Source: Calothrix sp. C42_A2020_038 (GTDB lineage: Bacteria > Cyanobacteriota > Cyanobacteriia > Cyanobacteriales > Nostocaceae). From it: a stretch of DNA of 64,000 nt. The notes under the pieces were generated by a model. It did no database searches and was not told the origin of the DNA. It saw only the letters and a list, made by a program, of their open reading frames with translations. Positions 43,663 through 51,783 of this stretch are shown in pieces. Made by a program: the position numbers and the translations under genes. Location of the stretch: positions 1-64,000 of the forward strand of contig JACYLQ010000014.1 of NCBI GenBank assembly GCA_015272395.1. Reading direction: 5' to 3'. Positions within the stretch are counted from its first letter, which is position 1; each line of letters opens with the position of its first letter.

Positions 43663-44691
43663 CTATTTCACCTTGCAAATGACCATTATGTGTGATTGGT
43701 ATTTGTTAGTACTATAGTGAACGAGTTGTAGTCCTGCTTGTCCAATTTCTTGAATAAGTTCGGGAATCTGGTGTTTGTGATGGCGCCAAATAGTGATTTC
43801 TTCATCTTTGGAAATTTCTACCTTTCTATTTATTCCCATGCTACTAAAATCAATAGTGTAATCAGAAAGAAATTTCATGTTAGCAACTACACTATCTGTT
43901 TTTTTATCGTATTTTCTAATTAGCTCACAGTATTGATTTGGAATACCTATATTACTGTTAATACCTCGATATATTTGTTCAGCATGATAGTAACATCCTC
44001 CTCTTGCGATTCCATCCCATTGAGAACTGTAACCAATTTCATTCGTTAATACTAGTAAGTCATGCTTATGCATACTTTGTCTAAAGTTTTGAAGGGCTTT
44101 GACTCGATGTTGGAGATTGCCAATAGTCACACCTAAGTGCAAAAATATATTGATACCATCTTGGTATAGCAAGTATTCAGGAATAGGGCTATTTTCTATA
44201 TCAATGTAGCTATTTGTATACTTAATGAACGGAAACCATTTAGTAAAGTTTCTTTTTGATACTTCGAGTAATTCTTCACTTATATCTAAGGCTATATATC
44301 TATTTATCCTACTTAATTTATCTAATTTACGAATATAATCTTTAACAGGATACGAATTTCCGGCGCCAACATCGACTATATTGACTTTGTGGCAATTTTG
44401 TGGTTTGCCGTTGAGGTATTTAAAGTTGTCCCTCAATAGTTTAATTTCTACATTCGAGCGATACCAATTAGGAATAATCAGCTTTCTGTAGAAATTATCC
44501 CAAATGTTGGCGCCGTAACCTTTGTAGGAATACTTCAAAGGTATTTCACGTCGAGTTTTTAGTGCTTCAATTAAGTTTAAAAGTTCCTTTTGGGAGAAAA
44601 CCGTGTAGAACTCAGAACTTGGCTTTGCAATACGGTTGTTGGTTATGCTATGATTCTGGTTCTTTAATCTAAGATTATTTTTATCAGCCAC
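43663..44691 (-). CDS. EgtD-like SAM-dependent methyltransferase (Methyltransf_33)
   Basis: 342 aa with a GTG start. The SAM-binding motif is VNIVDVGAGNSYPVKDYIRK, with acidic motif II in YIALDISEELLEVSKRNF and LGVTIGNLQHRVKALQNF matching the family's G-x-T-I-G-N segment. The family includes the histidine N-alpha-trimethyltransferase EgtD of ergothioneine synthesis. No EgtB/sulfatase-like oxygenase or EgtC is adjacent, and the N-terminal region (YKGYGANIWDNFYR) differs from mycobacterial EgtD. The histidine specificity is therefore only a suggestion. The 3' end overlaps a dispersed repeat. It lies ~60 bases downstream of the acyl-ACP synthetase on the same strand. Confidence 0.7.
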   Translation of the reverse strand: MADKNNLRLKNQNHSITNNRIAKPSSEFYTVFSQKELLNLIEALKTRREIPLKYSYKGYGANIWDNFYRKLIIPNWYRSNVEIKLLRDNFKYLNGKPQNCHKVNIVDVGAGNSYPVKDYIRKLDKLSRINRYIALDISEELLEVSKRNFTKWFPFIKYTNSYIDIENSPIPEYLLYQDGINIFLHLGVTIGNLQHRVKALQNFRQSMHKHDLLVLTNEIGYSSQWDGIARGGCYYHAEQIYRGINSNIGIPNQYCELIRKYDKKTDSVVANMKFLSDYTIDFSSMGINRKVEISKDEEITIWRHHKHQIPELIQEIGQAGLQLVHYSTNKYQSHIMVICKVK

Positions 44692-44752
44692 TGTTCTGAA
44701 GATTTAACGGTATAAATAACTATACAGTGCTGAATGGTTTATGAACAATTTA

Positions 44753-46687
44753 TTATTTAAACATCTTACGAATAATATCTTGATAACGCTCCATGACAAC
44801 ATTTCGACGAATTTTCAGCGTTTGGGTTAACAAACCATTTTCAATTGTAAATGGCTCTGGAATTAAATCAAACACCAAAATTTCATCATCGCGACGATAA
44901 CCCGGACGGTCGCGCGTTTCACGGTTAAGTTCTTCCCGGAATAAGTCTCGCACTACTTTACTATTTAAATCAAGTTGGCTGCCTAGCTTTGTTTCTAATG
45001 CTTCCATATTCGGTACAATTAAGGCACCAAGATATTTCTCATCTTGACCAACAAGCATGATTTGGTCTATGTAAGCACTTCGTAGACAAGCGTCTTCAAT
45101 CGGTTGAGGCTCGATATTTTCACCGTTAGTTAATACAATTGTATCTTTAGCTCGACCAGTTAAGACTATCTGATTATCTGGAGTTAACCAACCAATGTCA
45201 CCAGTATCAAACCATCCTTGATCATCGATAGCTTTGCGTGTAGCTTCGGGGTTGAGATAATATCCTTTCATGATTTGCGGACCCCTTGCCATTACCAAAC
45301 CTTTTTGCATTGGAGGTAAAGTTTGACGAGTTTCCAAGTCTACTATTTTGAACTCTGTACCAGCAATTGGTAAACCTGAAGAACCACGCAAATTTTTGTA
45401 ATAACGCCGTGCGGAGAGAACCGGGGATGTTTCTGTCAGTCCATAACCGACTAAAATATCAATGCCAATGATTTCAAAGAAATCTTCCAAGTGTTGTGCT
45501 AGCGAACCACCACCGCAAATTAATTGTTTGACATTGCCACCTGTTGCTTGCTGAATTTTCTTGTAAACTATCATCTCACCCAGGAAATGCAGCGGCGCCA
45601 ATAAAATAGTAGTAGTCCAAGCACCCATAATTTCTGCGCGCGTTGGATTTAAGTTTTGTAAGTCTAAACCTTTCCAAGTTCTGACTGCTTTGATAAATTT
45701 ACCACTGACAGCCAGGAAATTATTAATCAGCTTTTGCATACGTGGGGATTTTTCGCGGAAGGATTTTTGAATTCCCTCATAGATAGATTCCCACAGACGT
45801 GGTACACCAACAACATACTGCGGTTTATACTCCTGCAAATCTTGCTTTAAAAAGCGACGGTTAGTGTAAACTTGAGTACAACCTTGAGAAAGCGTGTAAT
45901 ATTCTCCGATTCGTCCAAAACTATGCCACGTCGGCAATATACTTAATGTTTTATCACCTACCACAGGTTGAATTATTGCTGTGAGAGTATTTAGTTGATG
46001 TATTAAATTACTATGGGTTAACATTACACCTTTGGGCTTACCAGTTGTCCCGGAAGTGTAAATTAAAGTTGCTAGCTGTTCACGATTGATCTTAACTTCT
46101 TTAAGACTATTATTTGATGCTAGCTGCATAAGCTGATTAAAGTTAATCGTCTTAATTGTGGGGTCTGTTTGTGGTTCCTCGTCAGATAACAAAACTATCC
46201 ACTGTACTTTTGAACTATAAACTTCTGGTTCAAGTTTATTAAGGGTTTTAAGATTTTCGATGACTAAACCCACACTTCCGCTATTTTCCAATATATAAAG
46301 TAGCTCTTCTTTTTCTGCAGCCGAAGACCTAACGGCATTTGCGGCACCTGCCATCATTATACCTTGGTCAGCGATTATCCAGCGGGAACTATTATCTGCA
46401 AACAACGCAATTCGTGGTAGCACTGAATCTTCTATATCTTGAGCAACTCCTAGTACCTGAATTCCAATCGCGAACTGCTGAATTTGATAGTATAGTTGCT
46501 CGTAAGTAAGAGTAACTTTTGGCTTGACGTGAGGGTCAATCAATGCAATAACATCTTTAAACTGTTGTGCAGCAATTCGCCACATTTCAGATACAGACTG
46601 TAACTCAGCATAGCTAACTAAACCAGTCATTTGGTATCTTTCAACATCTGAAAAAGAGTATTCGCTTACGGTATCTTGAATTTTCAT
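44753..46687 (-). CDS. aas: long-chain acyl-ACP (acyl-CoA) synthetase
   Basis: 644 aa, an AMP-forming ligase. The P-loop-like motif is LIYTSGTTGKPKGVMLTHSN, followed by LPTWHSFGRIGEYYTLSQ. The A5 motif is VGYGLTETSPVLSARR, then GWFDTGDIGWLTPDNQIVLT and GRAKDTIVLTNGENIEPQPI. Cyanobacterial enzymes of this length recycle free fatty acids onto acyl carrier protein and are the only acyl-activating enzyme in many species, hence the symbol. Acyl-CoA use cannot be ruled out. It is probably co-transcribed with the downstream EgtD-like gene. Confidence 0.87.
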   Translation of the reverse strand: MKIQDTVSEYSFSDVERYQMTGLVSYAELQSVSEMWRIAAQQFKDVIALIDPHVKPKVTLTYEQLYYQIQQFAIGIQVLGVAQDIEDSVLPRIALFADNSSRWIIADQGIMMAGAANAVRSSAAEKEELLYILENSGSVGLVIENLKTLNKLEPEVYSSKVQWIVLLSDEEPQTDPTIKTINFNQLMQLASNNSLKEVKINREQLATLIYTSGTTGKPKGVMLTHSNLIHQLNTLTAIIQPVVGDKTLSILPTWHSFGRIGEYYTLSQGCTQVYTNRRFLKQDLQEYKPQYVVGVPRLWESIYEGIQKSFREKSPRMQKLINNFLAVSGKFIKAVRTWKGLDLQNLNPTRAEIMGAWTTTILLAPLHFLGEMIVYKKIQQATGGNVKQLICGGGSLAQHLEDFFEIIGIDILVGYGLTETSPVLSARRYYKNLRGSSGLPIAGTEFKIVDLETRQTLPPMQKGLVMARGPQIMKGYYLNPEATRKAIDDQGWFDTGDIGWLTPDNQIVLTGRAKDTIVLTNGENIEPQPIEDACLRSAYIDQIMLVGQDEKYLGALIVPNMEALETKLGSQLDLNSKVVRDLFREELNRETRDRPGYRRDDEILVFDLIPEPFTIENGLLTQTLKIRRNVVMERYQDIIRKMFK

Positions 46688-46956
46688 ATATAAAACGGGT
46701 TGAGTTTACGTAGGATATAGGTTTTACTAACTACTATTTATGCAGTTCAAGTTGAAAAGATAACTTAGGTACGGACAGTTTGACAAGCTGTTGATGAAAA
46801 ATACTATGGTAACAATAAACTAATAGTGATTAAGATGTTGTTTATTTGTGATTAAATAAAATATTTACACTCTGTAATGTAAGCACTGCCTACACTTATA
46901 CCCGTAGATGTGATGTGTACTGCTTATGTTATGGCGCCAATTAAAATAGCTTTGTT

Positions 46957-48330
46957 ATGGACAGTACAAAATTCTTTGACTTTCCGCATGAAGAGAAACT
47001 TTTTGGACTGCGACCCGAAGTTGGAAGATGGTTATTTGTTCCTTTAGGGTTAGTGGTACTACTATGTTTGGGAACAGTTTACTCTTGGAGTATTTTCAGC
47101 AGTCCATTTGAGATAGCCTTAAAAGCTAAACCGGGAACTATCCTATTACCATTCATGGTGCTTGGTGTGATTTTTACCTTAGTCATGCCAATTTCCGGGT
47201 TATACATATATAGGTTTAGTCCTCGTATACTCACCAGTATTGGTGGAATCATTGTTGGAGTTGGGTATTTACTCTCAAGTATTGCTCCTAACTTACCATT
47301 TTTGATAGTTAGTTACGGTTTGATAGCAGGTATTGGTGTTGGTATTGCTTATGGTGTACCACTTGCAGTTGCTGCACGTTGGTTTCCTGAGCGTAAGGGT
47401 TTAGCTGTAGGAATGACGGTTATTGGTTTTGGGTTGTCACCATTGGTAACGGCGCCGTTAGCGATTACCTTAATGAATGGTAACAGTGCAATTGGTATTC
47501 CTAGTTTTGGTGTGCGCGGCACTTTTGTAATTTTAGGTATTGCCTTCGCTGTAATCATTTTAGCAATTGCGAGTGTATTGAAAATGCCACCGCAGCGCTG
47601 GCAACCTCCAAATTGGCACCCACTGATATCAAACAAAATAGATAGCAACGAGTTAGATATACCAATGGTGCAAACACAAGCTTTCTACGGACTGTGGATT
47701 TGCTATATCATTGGTACATTTGTTGGACTCACAGCAATTGCGACAACTGCACAAGTTGGTAAAGAAATAGTTGGATTGCAACAAGAGCAATTAGCATTTG
47801 CAGTTCCATTATTTGCAGTTTTTAATGGTATTGGTCGTCCTTTATTTGGTTGGCTAAACGACCGTCTCAAACCAAAATTAACTATTACTGTTATTAATAC
47901 TCTTATTCTCATCGCCTCAATAGTGATGTGGAATACATCTCAAGGACAGGTCGCAAATTTTTTGATAGCGTACTGTATATTTTGGTTTTGTTTAGGAGCA
48001 TGGTTAGCAGTGGCGCCAGCTGCAACATTAAGCTTCTTTGGTTTGAGTAATTACCCAAGTAACTACGGTTTAATGTTTACAGCCTTTGGTTTTGGTGGTT
48101 TAGGCGGAATTTTTACAATTGGCACCATACGAGGTATTTCTGGAAGTTTTGCACCATTCTTTTTTGTCACAGCAACTTTAGCTTGTGTTGGAATTATAGT
48201 ATCAACATTTTTACTTAATCGTCCTCGTAAAAGCGTTATTGCTGATTTTTTGTTTAAATGGTTAATAAGTCCGATTAGTCCTGTGATGCTTTCGTTTGTG
48301 GAGTTTTGGTTGAAACGCGCGAGAGCTTAG
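46957..48330 (+). CDS. OFA-family MFS transporter (oxalate/formate antiporter-like)
   Basis: 457 aa with 12 predicted helices. The start FVPLGLVVLLCLGTVYSWSI and the loop after helix 4 (YGVPLAVAARWFPERKGLAV) are typical of the OFA family, as is FNGIGRPLFGWLNDRLKPKL in the second half. The family moves small carboxylates such as oxalate and formate, but cyanobacterial substrates are mostly unknown. It is divergent from the acyl-ACP synthetase gene. Confidence 0.85.
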   Translation: MDSTKFFDFPHEEKLFGLRPEVGRWLFVPLGLVVLLCLGTVYSWSIFSSPFEIALKAKPGTILLPFMVLGVIFTLVMPISGLYIYRFSPRILTSIGGIIVGVGYLLSSIAPNLPFLIVSYGLIAGIGVGIAYGVPLAVAARWFPERKGLAVGMTVIGFGLSPLVTAPLAITLMNGNSAIGIPSFGVRGTFVILGIAFAVIILAIASVLKMPPQRWQPPNWHPLISNKIDSNELDIPMVQTQAFYGLWICYIIGTFVGLTAIATTAQVGKEIVGLQQEQLAFAVPLFAVFNGIGRPLFGWLNDRLKPKLTITVINTLILIASIVMWNTSQGQVANFLIAYCIFWFCLGAWLAVAPAATLSFFGLSNYPSNYGLMFTAFGFGGLGGIFTIGTIRGISGSFAPFFFVTATLACVGIIVSTFLLNRPRKSVIADFLFKWLISPISPVMLSFVEFWLKRARA

Positions 48331-48336
48331 TATAAA

Positions 48337-48397
48337 CCGGGTTTCTTTTTGATTAAGCACAATAATCATTAATGTTCACGAAAGAAACCCGGTTTCT
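48337..48397 (+). terminator. inverted repeat with AAACCGGGTTTC arms
   Basis: AAACCGGGTTTCTTTTT (48343 region) and GAAAGAAACCCGGTTTC (about 48379-48395) form a long stem around an AT-rich loop just after the OFA transporter stop. Each arm is also nearly palindromic. Similar CCCGG.TTT hairpins occur at about 59170-59201. Confidence 0.55.
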
Positions 48398-48475
48398 CAC
48401 ACAAAGTGATTATCAAGTTAGAAGAGACGTAATTTTCTTACTCTTGAGAGAAGAATCAGTTCATGGAATAGAAAA

Positions 48476-49096
48476 ATGACGAAAGTAACTCCAAAACTTC
48501 TGAAATTCGATGATTTTATCGCTCGATATGGAGATGATGAACGTTACGAATTGATTGACGGGGAACTTATTGATATGGAACCAACTGGACCTCACGAAGA
48601 AGTAGCTGCTTTTTTAATGCGAAAAGTTAATGTTGAGATAGATAAAAAAAGTGTCCGTTGGTTCACACCTGCCCGTTGTTTAATCAAACCTCTAGGAATA
48701 TTAACAGGTTTTCGTCCAGATGTAATAGTGCTAGATAAAACTGCCCTCGTCAAAGAACCCTTGTGGCAAAATGAGCCTGTTATCACATTAGGGACTTCTG
48801 TCAAGCTTGTTATAGAAGTGGTTAGCACAAACTGGCAAAATGATTACGCCCGAAAAGTGGAAGATTACAGTACATTAGGCATACCAGAATATTGGATTGT
48901 GGATTATTTAGGTTTAGGGGGTAGAGATTATATTGGCGACCCAAAGCAACCGACAATATCAATTTATACACTATCAGCTAGCGGAAATAAATACCAGAAG
49001 CCTGTGCAATTTCGTGACAACGACCGCATTATCTCTCCTACATTCAACTCATTGCAGCTAACGGCTGAAGAAATATTTGTATCAGCCCAACCTTAA
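48476..49096 (+). CDS. Uma2-family (DUF820) putative restriction endonuclease
   Basis: 206 aa. It has a PD-(D/E)xK-like fold: YELIDGELIDMEPTGPHEEV, then FRPDVIVLDK, LVIEVVSTNWQNDY and KVEDYSTLGIPEYWIVDYLG. The conserved Asp and the Glu-x-x-Ser/Lys elements are visible. Uma2 genes are expanded in cyanobacteria, often by dozens of copies, and their biological role is not established. It lies ~230 bases upstream of the RuBisCO-like gene, with no indication that the two are linked. Confidence 0.85.
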   Translation: MTKVTPKLLKFDDFIARYGDDERYELIDGELIDMEPTGPHEEVAAFLMRKVNVEIDKKSVRWFTPARCLIKPLGILTGFRPDVIVLDKTALVKEPLWQNEPVITLGTSVKLVIEVVSTNWQNDYARKVEDYSTLGIPEYWIVDYLGLGGRDYIGDPKQPTISIYTLSASGNKYQKPVQFRDNDRIISPTFNSLQLTAEEIFVSAQP

Positions 49097-49325
49097 CATT
49101 AGCTGTTATAGATTATCCTCAAGACCTTAATTTTAACATCGGGTAATATTTCCCTGTTTAATTTCCTTAATTCACTACAGCAAATGTATTGTATAATTGT
49201 TAGATTTTTTATCATTTTATTATAGTGATTATTTTATTAACAAAATAGACACAATTTTAGGTATCTTGGTAAAGAGGCTAATGTCGGATACTCTTGCTGA
49301 TTAAAAATATTAAAAATAACTACAA
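49097..49325. other. AT-rich spacer upstream of the RuBisCO-like gene
   Basis: An AT-rich spacer of 229 bases. No S-box (SAM) riboswitch consensus, hairpin ladder or other recognisable regulator is evident to me. Confidence 0.35.
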
Positions 49326-50501
49326 ATGGCTATCGAAGTAGACTATCGTTTTACACCGACTATAGATGCACACAAGCAAGCTAAAGTTATTGCGATAGGG
49401 CAAACAGTAGGAACTTGGGACGCGCGCTTTGCTCATCGTGAGGCAAGTTTAACATCACATAAGAGTGAAGTTGTATCGGTTTTCAAAGAACCCGATAATT
49501 ACAGCATTGCTACAATTCGCTTTCCTGAAGCTAATGTCGAGAACGATGTGAGTAGTTTACTGACAATGATATTCGGTAAGTACTCAATGGCAGGCACCGC
49601 GAAAGTCATTGCAGTGCGGTTGCCTGAAAATTATGGGTTGCGTCCAAAATTTGGCATATCTGGAATACGTGAGTTATTGAACGTGCGCGAACGTCCATTG
49701 ATAATGGCAATTTTCAAACCTGCTTTGGGACTTTCTGCAATAGACCATGCTGCAATTTTGAAAGAAGTTGCTTTTGCGGGTTTAGATATTATTAAAGATG
49801 ATGAAATTTTAGGTAATCTTCCTTCTTGTCAGACTTTAGAACGCTTAAAAGCTTGCCGTGAAGTACTTGATACAGTTAAACAACAAACTGGACGCACTGT
49901 ACTTTATGCTGTTAACGTTACAGGAAATGCAGCACAATTACTACAGCGTGCGCGCGAGTTAGTAAGTCATGGCGCCAATGCTTTACTATTAAATGTCTTT
50001 TCCTACGGGTTTTCTGTTCTGGAAGCTTTAGTTAGTGATCCAGAAGTCAATGTGCCTATATTTACTCACCCTGCTGGTGCAGGCGCCCTTTGTGCTGCTC
50101 CTGACTATGGGTTTGCTTATTCGGTTTCCTTGGGAACTTTAATGGCTTATGCAGGCGCCGATGCTGTTTTGTACCCAGCACATTATGGTAATTTACCATT
50201 CGATGCCAATCAAGAAGCCCAAATTCGCGATACTTTAAGAGCTAGAAATACAATGCCAGTACCTTCAGCAGGTATTCATCCAGGTGTTGTAAGTAAAGCA
50301 ATTTCTGACTATGGACAAGATGTAATTCTCAACGCTGGTACAGGTATTATGGACCACCCCGACGGCGCCGCATCCGGTGTCAAAGCATTTTTTGAAGCAC
50401 TTGAATACGCTCAAAAAGGTGAATCTTTGAGTTTGGATAGCTTACCAGATGGCGCTTTAAAAAGTGCAATTCAAAAATGGGGTGTTTGGGTAGACAAGTA
50501 A
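49326..50501 (+). CDS. mtnW: RuBisCO-like protein, MtnW-type (DK-MTP-1-P enolase)
   Basis: 391 aa, form IV RuBisCO-like. Conserved elements are IFKPALGLS (Lys131), DIIKDDE (Lys157 for carbamylation, with Asp159 and Glu160 as Mg ligands), FTHPAGAGALCAAPDYGFAY and PVPSAGIHPGVVSK. The last replaces RuBisCO loop 6 Lys334, as in YkrW/MtnW. The C-terminal LKSAIQKWGV is typical. MtnW enolises 2,3-diketo-5-methylthiopentyl-1-phosphate in the methionine salvage pathway; a Microcystis homologue does this. It cannot be a carboxylase. No other salvage gene (mtnA, mtnB, mtnX, mtnD) is in the window. The catalytic base Lys of MtnW was not pinpointed. Confidence 0.8.
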   Translation: MAIEVDYRFTPTIDAHKQAKVIAIGQTVGTWDARFAHREASLTSHKSEVVSVFKEPDNYSIATIRFPEANVENDVSSLLTMIFGKYSMAGTAKVIAVRLPENYGLRPKFGISGIRELLNVRERPLIMAIFKPALGLSAIDHAAILKEVAFAGLDIIKDDEILGNLPSCQTLERLKACREVLDTVKQQTGRTVLYAVNVTGNAAQLLQRARELVSHGANALLLNVFSYGFSVLEALVSDPEVNVPIFTHPAGAGALCAAPDYGFAYSVSLGTLMAYAGADAVLYPAHYGNLPFDANQEAQIRDTLRARNTMPVPSAGIHPGVVSKAISDYGQDVILNAGTGIMDHPDGAASGVKAFFEALEYAQKGESLSLDSLPDGALKSAIQKWGVWVDK

Positions 50502-50743
50502 TATAGTTGATGCAACAAAAAAATATATCCATAATTAAAGTTACAGCAAATTTCAAGTTGATTAAATACATTTGAGCGGGCAAGAATGCCCACTCCACAA
50601 TAGTTTGATTTTAATCTATGTACCTCACTTACCTCAAAAATATTGTACAATTTTTACTAACTTTCCGAGTAATTGGTATCATTTTACGAAACCCAGAGAT
50701 TTTTGATGAATTTTTGAAAAATATCTAGGATTTGTATACGTGA
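50502..50743. other. spacer with dispersed GGGC..GCCC repeat
   Basis: GAGCGGGCAAGAATGCCCAC (50573-50592), followed by TCCACAA, is a good copy of the dispersed palindrome family. The rest is AT-rich and holds the methyltransferase promoter. Confidence 0.5.
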
Positions 50744-51727
50744 ATGAGTAAGCAAGCACAACACACTAGTTTAAGAATTATTGACTTTTTTGCTGGCTGC
50801 GGTGGATTGTCTTTAGGCTTTCAAAATGCAGGTTTTGAAATTATTGCAGCATTTGACAAATGGGAACCAGCGATACAAGTCTATAGAAAGAATTTCTCAC
50901 ATCAAATTTATAGTTGTGACCTTGGCAAGTTAGATAATTATGAGTGCTTTCTTCGCTTTAAACCTGACATGATTATAGGTGGTCCACCTTGTCAGGATTT
51001 TTCTAGTGCAGGTAAACGTAATGAAGATTTAGGTAGAGGTGATTTAAGTATAACTTTTGCGAAAATCATTGCTTTCGTAAAACCTAAATGGTTTGTAATG
51101 GAAAATGTAGATAGATATCAAAAAAGCAAAAAATATAGCCAGATTATAAAGATTGTTAAAGGCAATGGTTACGGGCTGACAGAAAGTGTAATTAATGCAG
51201 CATTTTGTGGTGTACCTCAAAGCAGAAAGAGGTATTTTTGTATTGGAGAATTAAATGGTGTAGATAATGCCTTAACGACCTATATAAATACCAATTTATC
51301 TAAAGAACCCACTACGATTAGGCAATATTTAGGAAACAGTTTAGGAATTGAATATTATTACAGGCATCCTAGAAGTTATGAAAGACGTGCTATCTTTAGC
51401 ATTGATGAGCCAAGTCCGACAATTAGAGGCGTAAATAGACCTGTTCCTAAAACATATAAATTACATCCTGGAGATGCGGCGCCTGTCACTCCTAACTTAC
51501 GTCCATTAACAACTATTGAGCGAAGCTATATACAGACATTTCCCAAAAATTTTATTTTTGATGAAAATAATCAATCTAAAACCGATTTGGAACAGATGAT
51601 TGGTAATGCAGTACCAGTAAAATTGGCTGAGTTTGTTGCAAGATGTTTACTTCAATATTTAGATGATAATGGGTCGAATGTTAAACAAATACAATCGACA
51701 CAACTAGAATTTTGTTTACAGGTTTAG
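50744..51727 (+). CDS. solitary C5-cytosine DNA methyltransferase
   Basis: 327 aa, complete. Motif I is DFFAGCGGLSLGFQNAGF, and motif IV is GGPPCQDFSSAGKR with catalytic Cys83. Motif VI is WFVMENVDRYQ and motif VIII is CGVPQSRKRYFCIG. The short target-recognition region (about residues 175-245) contains YYYRHPRSYERRAIFSIDEP and PTIRGVNRP. Motifs IX-X are LTTIERSYIQTFP and MIGNAVPVKLAEF. No restriction endonuclease or Vsr gene is adjacent, so it appears to be an orphan (Dmt-type) methylase. The target site cannot be read from sequence. Codon use appears somewhat more AT-rich than neighbours, and only one GGCGCC lies within it. Confidence 0.92.
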   Translation: MSKQAQHTSLRIIDFFAGCGGLSLGFQNAGFEIIAAFDKWEPAIQVYRKNFSHQIYSCDLGKLDNYECFLRFKPDMIIGGPPCQDFSSAGKRNEDLGRGDLSITFAKIIAFVKPKWFVMENVDRYQKSKKYSQIIKIVKGNGYGLTESVINAAFCGVPQSRKRYFCIGELNGVDNALTTYINTNLSKEPTTIRQYLGNSLGIEYYYRHPRSYERRAIFSIDEPSPTIRGVNRPVPKTYKLHPGDAAPVTPNLRPLTTIERSYIQTFPKNFIFDENNQSKTDLEQMIGNAVPVKLAEFVARCLLQYLDDNGSNVKQIQSTQLEFCLQV

Positions 51728-51742
51728 TTAGCACCCTAAATT

Positions 51743-51772
51743 AAGAACGGGCAAGGATGCCCATTCCACAAG
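51743..51772. repeat. dispersed GGGCAAGGATGCCC palindrome
   Basis: GAACGGGCAAGGATGCCCAT followed by TCCACAAG is the best-preserved copy of this family in the window. It lies between the convergent methyltransferase and glycosidase genes. Other copies are near 1923, 23896, 33389, 50573 and, shortened, 54580. Confidence 0.7.
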
Positions 51773-51783
51773 AAATGGTTAAC

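Noticed and set aside
48476-51727. Uma2 endonuclease and C5 methyltransferase as a restriction-modification pair
   Set aside because: A RuBisCO-like gene lies between them, they are 1.6 kb apart, and Uma2 proteins are stand-alone genes present in many copies in cyanobacteria.
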